Part shown: positions 17,238 to 25,810 of the stretch, piece by piece | How positions within the stretch are numbered: position 1 is the first letter of the stretch | Layout: every line of letters starts with the position of its first letter | Assembly: GCF_002936985.1 (NCBI RefSeq) | Contig: NZ_MPZN01000020.1 | Coordinates: 1-59,881, forward strand | Length of the DNA: 59,881 nt | DNA from: Microterricola pindariensis | GTDB taxonomy: Bacteria; Actinomycetota; Actinomycetes; Actinomycetales; Microbacteriaceae | Reading direction: 5' to 3' | Made by a program: the position numbers and the translations under genes | Notes under the pieces: generated by a model | Told to the model about the DNA's origin: nothing | The model's database searches: none | Seen by the model: only the letters and a program-made list of their open reading frames with translations

Positions 17238-17765
17238 ATGACGACAGCAGAACTCCGCCCGACCGCAACCAGGCCCGCCCTCAGCATCGACATCGAGGCA
17301 CCGCGCCAGGACGAGCTGCTGGGGCTGCTCGAGCAGAGCACTGCCTACGCCCGGAGCCTCGGCTACCCGCCGGAGAGCAACTTCCTGCTCGACGTCGACG
17401 CGCTGGAGCGTTCGAGTGTGCGCGTATATGTCGCCCGCGACGAGGGCGGCTGTGCGCTCGGCCTCTCGGCGCTCGTGGCGCTGGAGCCGGAGGCCGACGG
17501 CAGCCGGCCCGGCGACGCCGAGCTGAAGCGCATGTTCGTCGGCGAGCGCGCCCGCGGCCTGGGCGTGGCCGGCGCCCTGCTTCGCCGGATCGAGGCGGAT
17601 GCGGCGGAGCGCGGCATCCGCCGCCTGGTGCTGGAGACGGGCGATCTGCACGCCTCTGCCCTCGCGCTCTACGGCAAGCACGGCTACCGGGAGATCCCGC
17701 AGTTCGGGCAATACATCGGCGAGGCGCACAGCATCTGCCTGGCGAAGCCGCTTGCCGGCGAGTAG
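17238..17765 (+). CDS. GNAT-family N-acetyltransferase
   Basis: 175 residues. The acetyl-CoA loop is seen as KRMFVGERARGLGVAGALLRR (residues 96-116, the R/Q-x-x-G-x-G/A pattern), preceded by an acidic strand and followed by LVLETGDLHASALALYGKHGY, where the last Tyr is the common general acid. The acceptor is unknown. The ATG is used without a Shine-Dalgarno site because the promoter sits directly upstream. The gene is 105 bases before an exported esterase gene on the same strand. Confidence 0.85.
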   Translation: MTTAELRPTATRPALSIDIEAPRQDELLGLLEQSTAYARSLGYPPESNFLLDVDALERSSVRVYVARDEGGCALGLSALVALEPEADGSRPGDAELKRMFVGERARGLGVAGALLRRIEADAAERGIRRLVLETGDLHASALALYGKHGYREIPQFGQYIGEAHSICLAKPLAGE

Positions 17766-17870
17766 CCGAAACAGCGGGCCCGGCGGCAGATTCGCGCCGC
17801 CCCCGCCGGTGCCCTACGCTCGTCTCACTCGCACCACCACCCCTCGCACCGTTGCGCACCCGGAGCATCA

Positions 17871-18917
17871 GTGAAATCGAAGCCCGTCCTCGTCGGCCGC
17901 TCGCGCCGCACACGGGTGTTCGCCGTGCTCGCCGCGGCCTGCACCGGCCTGCTTTCCACCGCCCTGCTCAGCGGTTTCCACATCGGGGTGCACGAGATCC
18001 AGCCGGAATCGGGCACGACGACGTCGGAGCTCGTCACGCCGGAGATCATCGGGATCCGCACCTTCACCACCCCGACCGACATCCGGGTCACCGAGGACGT
18101 GGTGTACGGCACGCGGGCCGACGGCACCCTGCTCACCCTCGACGTCTGCGCGCCGGCCGAGGCCGGCATCGAGCGGCCCGCGGTGCTCTCCATTCACGGC
18201 GGCAGCTGGGCGCGCGGCGACAAGGCCAACGCCGACTGGCGCGCGGTCTGCCAGTGGCTGGCCAGCGAGGGCTTCGTGGCCTACTCGCTGAACTACCGGC
18301 TGGTGCCGGAGAGCCTGTTCCCCGCGGCGATCGACGACGTCGAGCTCGCCGCCCGCTGGGTGCGCGCCCCCGCCAATGCGGAGCGCTTCGGCATCGACCC
18401 GGCACGGCTGGGCGCCTTCGGCGGCTCGGCCGGCGGCAACCTGGCCGCGCTGCTCGGCACCCGTGGCACCGGGCCGCTCGACCGCGGCAGCCGGGTCGCG
18501 GCGGTCGCCGAGCTCTCGGCGCCGATCGACCTGCGCCGGGCCGCCGTGGTGCGCGATGGCGGCAATGCTCTCGTGCAGGACATCATCAGCCGGTACCTCG
18601 GCTGCGCGGAGTGGGCGCTCTGCCCGCAGGCGGAGGACGCCTCCCCTTCGACGTTCATCGACCCGAGCGACCCGCCGTTCCTCATCGGTCACGCCGACGC
18701 GGAGTTCATTCCGCTGGCCCAGTCACAGAATTTCGCCGCCGCCCTGGCCGCCGCCGGCGTCGGCGCGGAGCTCGTCACCGCCCCCGGCGACGACCACTCC
18801 ATCGGCATCCTCGACGCGGCGATGCGCGAGCGCGTCGCGGCGTTCTTCCACGACGCGCTCGGCGCGGCGGCGCCCCAGCGTGCAGCGCTCAGCCGTGAGG
18901 CCGGCCCCGGGATCTAG
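17871..18917 (+). CDS. Exported alpha/beta-hydrolase (carboxylesterase/lipase-like)
   Basis: 348 residues. A basic N-terminus and a hydrophobic segment (about residues 15-35) make a signal peptide or membrane anchor. The HSL-type esterase motifs follow: oxyanion HGGSWARGD near 105, nucleophile elbow FGGSAGGN near 187, then HADAEF (candidate acid) and GDDHSIG with the catalytic histidine near 305. Start is GTG at 17871 with CGGAG upstream. The gene ends within the stop codon of the convergent aldo/keto reductase gene. It likely hydrolyses esters outside the cytoplasm; substrate unknown. Confidence 0.82.
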   Translation: MKSKPVLVGRSRRTRVFAVLAAACTGLLSTALLSGFHIGVHEIQPESGTTTSELVTPEIIGIRTFTTPTDIRVTEDVVYGTRADGTLLTLDVCAPAEAGIERPAVLSIHGGSWARGDKANADWRAVCQWLASEGFVAYSLNYRLVPESLFPAAIDDVELAARWVRAPANAERFGIDPARLGAFGGSAGGNLAALLGTRGTGPLDRGSRVAAVAELSAPIDLRRAAVVRDGGNALVQDIISRYLGCAEWALCPQAEDASPSTFIDPSDPPFLIGHADAEFIPLAQSQNFAAALAAAGVGAELVTAPGDDHSIGILDAAMRERVAAFFHDALGAAAPQRAALSREAGPGI

Positions 18918-19759
18918 CCGTTGAACTCGGCCGGGTGCGGCCCGACGCGTCCGGCCCCGCCCTCCGGCTCGAGCGCGTCGATCGCGCCCATGGCCGCGTC
19001 ATCCAGCTCGAAGTCGAACACGGCGAGGTTCTCGGCGATACGCGCGGGCGTCACCGACTTGGGGATGGCGATGCGCCCCTGCTGCAGGTGCCAGCGCAGG
19101 ATGAGCTGCGCCGGGGTGCGCCCGAGTGCCCGAGCGAGCCCGACGATCTCCGGGTCTGCCAGCAACCCGCCCTGGGCGAGTGGGCTCCACGCCTCCGTTG
19201 CGATTCCGTGCGCCGCGTTGAACGCCGCGGTCTCCCGCTGTCGGAGCGCGGGGTGCAGCTCGATCTGGTTGACGGCCGGCACGGTGCCGCCGAGCGCTAT
19301 CACGCGCTCGAGGTGCTCCGGCAGGAAGTTGGAGACGCCGATCGCGCGGCTCCGGCCGCTCGCCGCGAGCAATTCGAGGGCCTCCCAGCTCTGCAGATAG
19401 AGGTCGTTGGCCGGGGCCGGCCAGTGGATGAGGAAGAGGTCGAGCCGATCGAGGCCGAGCGCGTCCAGGCTCCGCTCGAATGCCGCGGCGGCCGGGGCGC
19501 CCTGGTCGCTGTTCCAGAGCTTGCTGGTGACGAAGAGCTCGTCGCGGGCGATTCCGGATGCGGCGAGCGCCCGCCCCACACCCTTCTCGTTGCCGTAGAT
19601 CGAGGCGGTGTCGATGCTGCGGTAGCCGGCCTCGAGCGCTGCGCTGACCGCGGCCTCTGTGGCGTCATCCGGCACTTGGAAGACGCCGAAGCCAATCTGC
19701 GGAATCCCGACGCCGTTGTTCAGTGTGAGCGTGGGCACGAGTGTTGTCGTTGCGGGCAT
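18914..19759 (-). CDS. Aldo/keto reductase (2,5-diketo-D-gluconate reductase type)
   Basis: 281 residues, usual for the family. NGVGIPQIGFGVFQV starts the barrel; the catalytic tetrad is present as Asp and Tyr in SIDTASIYGNEKGVG, Lys in VTSKLWNSDQG and His in FLIHWPAP. NADPH binding is shown by the IPKSVTPARIAENLAVFDF block. Start ATG at 19757-19759. The gene lies nine bases after the MFS gene on the same strand, so the two are probably one operon under the MarR regulator. It reduces aldehydes or ketones with NADPH; the physiological substrate is not readable. Confidence 0.88.
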   Translation of the reverse strand: MPATTTLVPTLTLNNGVGIPQIGFGVFQVPDDATEAAVSAALEAGYRSIDTASIYGNEKGVGRALAASGIARDELFVTSKLWNSDQGAPAAAAFERSLDALGLDRLDLFLIHWPAPANDLYLQSWEALELLAASGRSRAIGVSNFLPEHLERVIALGGTVPAVNQIELHPALRQRETAAFNAAHGIATEAWSPLAQGGLLADPEIVGLARALGRTPAQLILRWHLQQGRIAIPKSVTPARIAENLAVFDFELDDAAMGAIDALEPEGGAGRVGPHPAEFNG

Positions 19760-19767
19760 GGTTTCTC

Positions 19768-21006
19768 CTAGTGGGTGGGAACGGGGGTGGTCAGGGTGGG
19801 GGTGCCGTGGGGCGCGCGTGCCGGCCGTCTGAACTCGCCACCCGGCGCGAAGGCCGCGACGAGGAGGACGGCGAGCCCGCCGACGGTCACGACGGCACCG
19901 GCCCAGATGGGCGAGGTGAAGCCGAGGCCGGCCGCGAGCGTCAGCCCGCCGATCCAGGCGCCGAGCGCGTTGCCGACGTTGAAGGCGGCGATGTTGGCGG
20001 AGGATGCCAGCGTCGGGGCCTCGGCGGCGTGCGCCATGACGCGCATCTGCAGTCCGGGGACGGTGGCGAAACCGAAGCCGCCCATCAGCACGAGCGAGAG
20101 CAACGTCATGGCCTGGTTGCCGGCCGTCAGGGCGAACACGGCGAGCACCACGGTGAGCGCAACGAGCAGGACGAGCAGGGTGAGCCCGAGGTTCTTGTCC
20201 GCCAGGCGGCCCCCGATGATGTTGCCGACGAAGAGTCCGGCGCCGAAGAGCATCAGCAACCAGGGCACGCTGGCAGCGGCGAAGCCACTCACCTCGGTGA
20301 GAGTGAAGGCGATGTAGGTGAACGCGCCGAACATTCCGCCGTAGCCGAGCACGGTGATGCCGATGGACAGCCAGACCTGCGGGCTGCGGAACACCCGGAA
20401 CTCCCCGCGCAGCCCGTCGGGGTTGCGCGCGGCATCCGCCCCTGTTCGCGCGGGCACGAGCAGCGCGATCGCGGCGAAGGAGAGGACGCCCATGAGTGTG
20501 ATGGCCCAGAACGTCGACCGCCAGCCGGCCGCCTGACCGAGCAGGGTGCCGAGCGGCACGCGCATGACGTTGGCGATGGTGAGGCCGGCGAACATGATCG
20601 AGAGGGCGGCCGCTCGCTTGTTCGGGGCGACGAGCTGCGCGGCGACGACCGCGCCGATTCCGAAGAACGCCCCGTGGCAGAGCGCGGCGACGATGCGCCC
20701 GGTCATCATCGTGGTGTAGTCGGGGGCGAGCGCCGAGAGCAGGTTGCCGGCGATGAACAGGACCATTAGCCCGAGGAGGGCCGCCTTGCGGTCGACCCTG
20801 GTCAGCACGGCGGTGAGGGCGATGGCGCCCAGCGCCACGCTCAGCGCGTAGCCCGAGATGAGGTATCCGGCGGCAGTCTCGGACACGGCGAAGTCCGCGG
20901 CGACCTCGGGCAGGAGCCCCATGATCACGAACTCGGTGAGCCCGATGGCGAAGCCGCCGATGGCCAGTGCATACAGCGCGAGGGGCACGAGATGGTTCTC
21001 CTTCAT
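19768..21006 (-). CDS. MFS transporter (DHA1 drug/arabinose efflux type)
   Basis: 412 residues with twelve predicted membrane segments. The first reads LVPLALYALAIGGFAIGLTE and is followed by GLLPEVAADFAVSETAAGYL, the pattern of AraJ/YdhP-type exporters; the loop LTRVDRKAALLG is the motif A position. The ATG at 21004-21006 is chosen; a TTG 18 bases upstream is possible and neither has a good ribosome-binding site. It is divergent from a MarR gene with a strong dyad directly in front of its start, so expression is probably repressed until an effector binds. The substrate may be a drug or a toxic metabolite. Confidence 0.85.
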   Translation of the reverse strand: MKENHLVPLALYALAIGGFAIGLTEFVIMGLLPEVAADFAVSETAAGYLISGYALSVALGAIALTAVLTRVDRKAALLGLMVLFIAGNLLSALAPDYTTMMTGRIVAALCHGAFFGIGAVVAAQLVAPNKRAAALSIMFAGLTIANVMRVPLGTLLGQAAGWRSTFWAITLMGVLSFAAIALLVPARTGADAARNPDGLRGEFRVFRSPQVWLSIGITVLGYGGMFGAFTYIAFTLTEVSGFAAASVPWLLMLFGAGLFVGNIIGGRLADKNLGLTLLVLLVALTVVLAVFALTAGNQAMTLLSLVLMGGFGFATVPGLQMRVMAHAAEAPTLASSANIAAFNVGNALGAWIGGLTLAAGLGFTSPIWAGAVVTVGGLAVLLVAAFAPGGEFRRPARAPHGTPTLTTPVPTH

Positions 21007-21138
21007 TAATTGATGCGTCTGCAACTATCTGCGTGCGCAGTAGTTGCAGACGCTCGCTAAATGCTTGCACACGCGTTATATCTGCGCAAGCTGGTATAGT
21101 TTTCGTATACGCAGTGACCGCACCAGGAAGGAGCACCG
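21007..21138. promoter_or_regulatory. MFS/MarR divergent promoter with nested dyads
   Basis: A 132-base gap holding a large dyad at 21015-21053. The outer arms GCGTCTGCAACTA (21015-21027) and TAGTTGCAGACGC (21041-21053) are perfect, and the spacer itself contains CTGCG (21029-21033) / CGCAG (21036-21040). A second dyad, GCTTGC (21063-21068) / GCAAGC (21086-21091), lies next to an extended -10 TGGTATAGT (21092-21100) facing the MarR gene. These look like operators of the MarR protein controlling both directions. Confidence 0.7.
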
Positions 21139-21615
21139 ATGGGCATCGCCGACGACGCCGTTGAGATTCGCGCCCAGGGGTGGCGCGCGCTCGCCGCGGT
21201 GCACGGAATCATTGAATCCGCGCTCGAGAAGGCGCTCCAGGGTGAGCACCAGCTCTCGGTCGTTGAGTTCACCGTGCTCGACGCACTGAGCCGCCAGGAT
21301 GGCTGGCACATGCGCATGCAGCAGCTCGCCCGGGCGACCGCGCTCTCCAGCAGTGCGACCACCCGACTGGTCACCCGCCTCGAAGACCGCGGGCTGCTCA
21401 CGCGGATCCTCTGCGCCGACGACCGCCGGGGCATCTACACCGAGCTCACCGCGGCCGGCCAGGCGCTGCTCGAGAAGGCACGCCCCACCCACGACGCGAC
21501 CCTCCACGCCGCCGTCGAGGAGGCCAGGCAGGTGCCGGAGCTCGCGCCGCTCGTCGACGCGCTCGACGCCCTCTATCCTGCGCTCGACCCGTCGGCAGAG
21601 ATCGTCCTCGCCTGA
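21139..21615 (+). CDS. MarR-family transcriptional regulator
   Basis: 158 residues. The winged helix spans about residues 40-105: LSVVEFTVLDALSR, MQQLARATALSSSATTRLVT (recognition helix) and the wing LEDRGLLTRILCADDRRG with the DxRG motif. Start ATG with AGGAAGGAG upstream. It is divergent from the MFS and aldo/keto reductase genes and most likely represses them and itself through the dyads between them. Ligand unknown. Confidence 0.9.
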   Translation: MGIADDAVEIRAQGWRALAAVHGIIESALEKALQGEHQLSVVEFTVLDALSRQDGWHMRMQQLARATALSSSATTRLVTRLEDRGLLTRILCADDRRGIYTELTAAGQALLEKARPTHDATLHAAVEEARQVPELAPLVDALDALYPALDPSAEIVLA

Positions 21616-21694
21616 GGCCGTCGTCGCCCGGGCCCGGCCGCCCAGCGCGCCGCCCCGTCACATCGCCGACACATGAGTGTGTTGAGCTTGGTTC

Positions 21695-22267
21695 ATGACC
21701 ACAACCCCCATCACCGTCTCAATCGAGCGCACCGTCGACCCGGCGCGCATCGCGGAGGCGACGGCGTGGATGCAGACCGGCATCAATCTCGCCACCCAGT
21801 ACCCCGGCTTCCTCGGCTCCGGCTGGGTGCGCGCCGGAGCGAACTCCACGACTTGGCACATGCTCTACCGATTCGCGGATGACGCCGCGCTGCTGCGCTG
21901 GGAACAATCCCCCGAGCGCGCCTGGTGGCTGGAGAGCGGCAGCGGCTTCGCGCACGAGCAGAAGACCGAGCGGCGCACCGGCATCGAGGGCTGGTTCGAC
22001 GAGCCCACCGTGGTCACCGTCGAGCACGCGGGCGGCAGCACGCCCGTACCGCCGCGTTGGAAGCAGGCCACGACCATCTGGCTCGGCTTCTTCCCTCTGA
22101 ACGTCGTCTTCGCCTATCTGACCGCCTGGCTGATTCCCGGCTGGGACGACCTCCCCCTTGCCCTGCGCGCGCTCATCACGACGCTCTGCCTCACGCCGAT
22201 CATGACGTACCTGATGCTCCCGGCCGTGACCCGGCTGCTCCGGCGCTGGCTGGAGCCGCGGCGCTAA
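21695..22267 (+). CDS. ABM-domain protein with two C-terminal membrane segments
   Basis: 190 residues. Residues 5-100 fit the antibiotic-biosynthesis-monooxygenase ferredoxin-like fold (VSIERTVDPARIAEATAW, YPGFLGSGWVRAG, WHMLYRFADDAALLRWEQS). After a Pro-containing linker come two hydrophobic helices (about 125-145 and 155-180) and an Arg-rich tail facing the cytoplasm. This is a known but uncharacterised membrane-tethered ABM architecture. Start ATG 21695. The hut operator and hutH lie just downstream on the same strand; a functional link is not evident. Confidence 0.75.
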   Translation: MTTTPITVSIERTVDPARIAEATAWMQTGINLATQYPGFLGSGWVRAGANSTTWHMLYRFADDAALLRWEQSPERAWWLESGSGFAHEQKTERRTGIEGWFDEPTVVTVEHAGGSTPVPPRWKQATTIWLGFFPLNVVFAYLTAWLIPGWDDLPLALRALITTLCLTPIMTYLMLPAVTRLLRRWLEPRR

Positions 22268-22282
22268 GGGGCGCGCCCGCCT

Positions 22283-22298
22283 GTCTGGCATTACAGAC
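22283..22298. promoter_or_regulatory. Candidate hut operator upstream of hutH
   Basis: GTCTGGCATTACAGAC, a GTCTG-N6-CAGAC palindrome 55 bases before the hutH start. A 14-of-16 match stands between the IclR gene and hutU, and a third copy of the palindromic arms stands before the arginase-family gene. Confidence 0.7.
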
Positions 22299-22352
22299 GG
22301 CAGTACCCCGTCGCGCGTTGCCGGGCCGAGCCGCGTGCTGTGCACTGGAAGC

Positions 22353-24011
22353 ATGAGCATCTCAGCGCCCTCCGCCGCCAGCACCGTGACCGTCGGCCAG
22401 GGGCCGCTCAGCATCGCGGAGGTCGTGGCCGTCGCCCGGCACGACGCGCAGATCGTGCTCGACCCGGCCGCGCTGGACGCCGTCGCCGCCAGCCGCGCCA
22501 TCATCGACGACCTGGCCGCCGACCCGGCCGCGCACTACGGCATCTCGACCGGCTTCGGCGCCCTCGCCACGACGTACATCGAGGCCGACCGGCGCGCCCA
22601 GCTTCAGGTCAGCCTCGTCCGCTCGCACGCGGCCGGCTCCGGCGCCGAGGTCGAGCGGGAGGTCGTGCGGGCGCTCATGCTGTTGCGCCTCAGCACCCTG
22701 ATGACCGGCCGCACCGGCGTGCGCCGGGTCACCGCCGAGACCTACGCCGCCATCCTGAACGCCGGCATCACCCCGGTCGTGCGCGAGTACGGCTCGCTCG
22801 GCTGCTCCGGCGACCTCGCCCCGCTCGCGCACTGCGCACTGGTGGCGATGGGCGAAGGCGAGATTCGCGCCAGCGAATCTCGCCTTCGCACGGCGGCAGC
22901 CCAGAATCAGGCAATCTCAACAACGGGAATCGCGGCCCCCACCATCGCGTCGGCGGGCGACGACTCAGACGACGAAACTCTGATGAGCGCGGCATCCGCC
23001 CTCGCCCTGGCCGGCATCGCCCCGCTGCAGCTGGGCGAGAAGGAGGGCCTGGCCCTCATCAACGGCACCGACGGCATGCTCGGCATGCTCTCGCTCGCGA
23101 TCCACGATCTCGGCGCGCTGCTGCAGACCGCCGACATCGCCGCCTCGATGAGCGTCGAGGGGCTGATGGGCACGGATGCCGTCTTCGCCGCCGATCTGCA
23201 CAAGCTCCGGCCGCAGGCCGGGCAGGCCCTCTCCGCCGCGAACTTCCGCACGATCCTGGCGGGCTCTCCGATCGTCGCGAGCCACAAGGGGCCGGAGTGC
23301 ACGCGCGTGCAGGACGCCTACTCGCTGCGCTGCGCCCCGATCGTGCACGGCGCGGCCCGCGACACGGTCGCCCACGCCACGAACGTCGCGCACGCCGAGC
23401 TGGCCAGCGCCGTGGACAACCCGGTGCTCACCCTCGACGGCCGGGTGGAGTCCAACGGCAACTTCCACGGCGCCCCCGTCGCCTATGTGCTCGACTTCCT
23501 TGCCATCGCGGCCGCCGACGTGGCCAGCATGAGCGAGCGCCGCACCGACCGCTTCCTCGACCGGGCCCGCAACCAGGGCCTCCCGCCGTTCCTCGCGCAC
23601 GAGGTCGGCGTCGACTCCGGCCTCATGATCGCCCAGTACACCGCGGCCGGCATCGTGAGCGAGATGAAGAGGCTGGCCGTGCCGGCATCCGTGGACTCGA
23701 TCCCGAGCTCGGCCATGCAGGAGGACCACGTGTCGATGGGCTGGGCCGCCGCCCGCAAGCTGCGACGCTCCATCGACGGGCTCGGCCGGGTGCTCGCCAT
23801 TGAGCTGCTCACCGCGGCGCGCGGCCTCGCCCTGCGCGCCCCGCTCACCCCCGGTGCCGCGACCGGCGCCGTGACCCTGCTCGTCAACGCCGCCTCGGGC
23901 GGCCCCGGCCAGGACCGCTACCTGTCCCCCGAAATCGAGGCCGTCGTCGAGCTGGTGCAGAGCGGGCGCGTGCTGGATTCCGCGAGCGCGGTGACCGGCC
24001 CGCTCGCCTAG
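22353..24011 (+). CDS. hutH: Histidine ammonia-lyase
   Basis: 552 residues. It deaminates L-histidine to urocanate, the first step of histidine catabolism. YGISTGFGALA (residues 57-67), the prosthetic-group loop GSLGCSGDLAPLAHCAL (near 147), KEGLALINGTDGM and SIPSSAMQEDHVSMG are conserved. The MIO-forming triad is Cys-Ser-Gly instead of the commoner Ala-Ser-Gly. The protein is about 40 residues longer than usual because of an insertion at residues 170-205 that starts with a perfect inverted repeat in the DNA. The start at ATG 22353 has GGAAG upstream. It stands apart from hutU-hutI but shares their putative operator. Confidence 0.93.
   Translation: MSISAPSAASTVTVGQGPLSIAEVVAVARHDAQIVLDPAALDAVAASRAIIDDLAADPAAHYGISTGFGALATTYIEADRRAQLQVSLVRSHAAGSGAEVEREVVRALMLLRLSTLMTGRTGVRRVTAETYAAILNAGITPVVREYGSLGCSGDLAPLAHCALVAMGEGEIRASESRLRTAAAQNQAISTTGIAAPTIASAGDDSDDETLMSAASALALAGIAPLQLGEKEGLALINGTDGMLGMLSLAIHDLGALLQTADIAASMSVEGLMGTDAVFAADLHKLRPQAGQALSAANFRTILAGSPIVASHKGPECTRVQDAYSLRCAPIVHGAARDTVAHATNVAHAELASAVDNPVLTLDGRVESNGNFHGAPVAYVLDFLAIAAADVASMSERRTDRFLDRARNQGLPPFLAHEVGVDSGLMIAQYTAAGIVSEMKRLAVPASVDSIPSSAMQEDHVSMGWAAARKLRRSIDGLGRVLAIELLTAARGLALRAPLTPGAATGAVTLLVNAASGGPGQDRYLSPEIEAVVELVQSGRVLDSASAVTGPLA
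22852..22889. repeat. Perfect 17-bp inverted repeat inside hutH
   Basis: Arms GCGAAGGCGAGATTCGC (22852-22868) and GCGAATCTCGCCTTCGC (22873-22889) are exact reverse complements around four bases. They sit at the junction of the conserved MGEGE motif and a non-conserved insertion of about 35 residues that is more AT-rich than the rest of the gene. The frame is kept. Confidence 0.85.
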
Positions 24012-24158
24012 ATCGGCATGCTGGCGGGGTCTGCGCCCGCTCACCCGCGCACGACGACAATTGCGCCAAGCCATTGTGCGCGCCCCATCTGGGTGACAGA
24101 CTGACGGGGCTGACCTCTCGGCCGGCTGTCCATAACCCGAATGTGGATGGTTTCTGTC

Positions 24159-25784
24159 ATGACACTGCGCTTCGCGAACGACCCTGGATTGGACCCGGGC
24201 CGCCCCTGGCGGCGGCACCGGTCAGCCATCGCGCTCACGCTGACGATGGCCCTCGCGATCGCCGGCGCGTCGTCAACGGCGAGCGCCGACGACCAGTCCC
24301 TGGAGGCTGCCGATCTCGCGGCCAGCCAGGAGAGCGCCGCGGTCAGCGATCCGGCCGGCCCGGCCGCGACAGATCCGGGGCCCACGCCCGCGGCTGTGGA
24401 TCCGACGGCGACCCCCGCGGCCACGCCCCCTCCTGCGGCCACGCCGGACCCGACAGCCACGCCAGCACCGATTCCGGTCACGACTCCGACCGTGACGCCC
24501 ACGCCGACGGTGACGCCCGTGCCGACACCGACCGTGACTCCGACACCCACGGCCACGCCGACCCCGACCCCCTCGCCCACTCCCACTCCCACGCCGTCGG
24601 TGACGCCGACCCCCACGCCGACGCCCACCGCGACGCCGACGCCGACGCCCACGGTGACGCCGACGCCCACTCCCACGGCGACCCCGACGACGACACCGAC
24701 AACGACCCCGCGCCCGGCACCCGGCGTTCGACCGACACCGCCCCGGCTCACCGTGACGACGCCCGCGAACACCGGCCTGGCCGTCGCCCGCCTCGCGGCG
24801 ACACGCACTTCGGCCGCGATGAGCCGCGCCTCGCTGGTGCTCGCGAAGAGCAAGGCGGAGCTGACGAGGGCCCAAGCCCGCTATGACTTCGTGCAGTCCG
24901 AGTACGACGCGGCGCTGCTGGCCGCCACCGCCCTGGCTGATGCCGCGACGACGGCGGAGTCCGTGGCAGACACCTCCACCCGGCTCCTGGTGCAGGCGAT
25001 GCGGCCGACCGGCTCCCCCCGGCAGGGCGTGAGCCCGCTCGATGTGCTCTTCGGTGACTCCTCGGAAGAGGCGCTCCTGGGCGAACTCTCCACGGTCGAA
25101 CGGCTCAACAGCCAGAGCGTCGACCCCGAGGTGCTCGCGGCCCGGGCCGACCGCGACCACGACCGCGCCGTGGCCGCCCGTGCCCACGCAGACCAGGCCT
25201 TCACCGCCGCTGGGCAGCTCCCGCTCGACGAGGCGCGCACCGAGCTGGCTGCGGCCGAGGCCGCTGTCACGGCCGCGACGGCCGCCGTCGCCGCACTCCG
25301 GGTGGCCGGAGCCGCGGCCACGCAGGTCGCTGCGCTGCCGCCGGCGCCCCTCGACGACGGCCGGCTGATCGACGCGGCATGGACCGCGCCGGGTTCCGGC
25401 CCGATCACCGACACCTTTGGCCCGCGGCCCGAGAGGCCGGCCGGCGCCGGCCCGTTCCACTACGCCGTCGACATCGGCACCGGCTGCAACGCGTGGATCG
25501 TCGCGGCATCAGCTGGCACGGTCAGCGCCGCCGGCGCCTTCTCCGGGCTCGGCAACCGCATCGTGATCGACCACGGCAACGGCGTCACCACCACCTACGC
25601 GCACCTCGTCGACGGCGGCATCGCCGTGGGAGTCGGCCAGGCCGTTACGGCCGGCGAGGCCATCGGCTTGTCCGGCAGCACGGGAGTCTCCACCGGCTGC
25701 CACCTGCACTTCGAGGTCGCCATCGACGGCGTGCGCACCGACCCCATCCCGTTCCTCGCCGCTCGCGGCGTCACCGTCGGCTGA
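24159..25784 (+). CDS. Secreted M23-family peptidase (LytM domain) with Thr-Pro-rich linker
   Basis: 541 residues. A twin-Arg-containing N-terminus and hydrophobic stretch (about 20-40) form a signal peptide. A Pro/Thr/Ala repeat region (about 65-190, [11 protein letters not shown]-like) likely spans the wall, an Ala-rich coiled coil follows (about 205-395), and the C-terminal 125 residues form the M23 domain. The zinc ligands are seen in HYAVDIG and HLHFE, with a YAHL strand between. It probably cuts peptidoglycan cross-links, perhaps as an activated hydrolase or as an activator. ATG 24159 is chosen, but ATGs at 24141 and 24147 are in frame. Confidence 0.82.
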   Translation: MTLRFANDPGLDPGRPWRRHRSAIALTLTMALAIAGASSTASADDQSLEAADLAASQESAAVSDPAGPAATDPGPTPAAVDPTATPAATPPPAATPDPTATPAPIPVTTPTVTPTPTVTPVPTPTVTPTPTATPTPTPSPTPTPTPSVTPTPTPTPTATPTPTPTVTPTPTPTATPTTTPTTTPRPAPGVRPTPPRLTVTTPANTGLAVARLAATRTSAAMSRASLVLAKSKAELTRAQARYDFVQSEYDAALLAATALADAATTAESVADTSTRLLVQAMRPTGSPRQGVSPLDVLFGDSSEEALLGELSTVERLNSQSVDPEVLAARADRDHDRAVAARAHADQAFTAAGQLPLDEARTELAAAEAAVTAATAAVAALRVAGAAATQVAALPPAPLDDGRLIDAAWTAPGSGPITDTFGPRPERPAGAGPFHYAVDIGTGCNAWIVAASAGTVSAAGAFSGLGNRIVIDHGNGVTTTYAHLVDGGIAVGVGQAVTAGEAIGLSGSTGVSTGCHLHFEVAIDGVRTDPIPFLAARGVTVG

Positions 25785-25810
25785 CCCCGGCGTCAGCGCT
25801 CGGGGTCAGC
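25780..25810. terminator. Bidirectional hairpin overlapping two stop codons
   Basis: GCTGACCCCG (25780-25789) and CGGGGTCAGC (25801-25810) pair perfectly. The stop codons of the convergent peptidase and IclR genes both lie inside the arms. No T-tract is present on either side. Confidence 0.5.

Noticed and set aside
22861-22990. Frameshift or pseudogene in hutH
   Set aside because: The frame is continuous through the insertion and all conserved motifs on both sides are intact.
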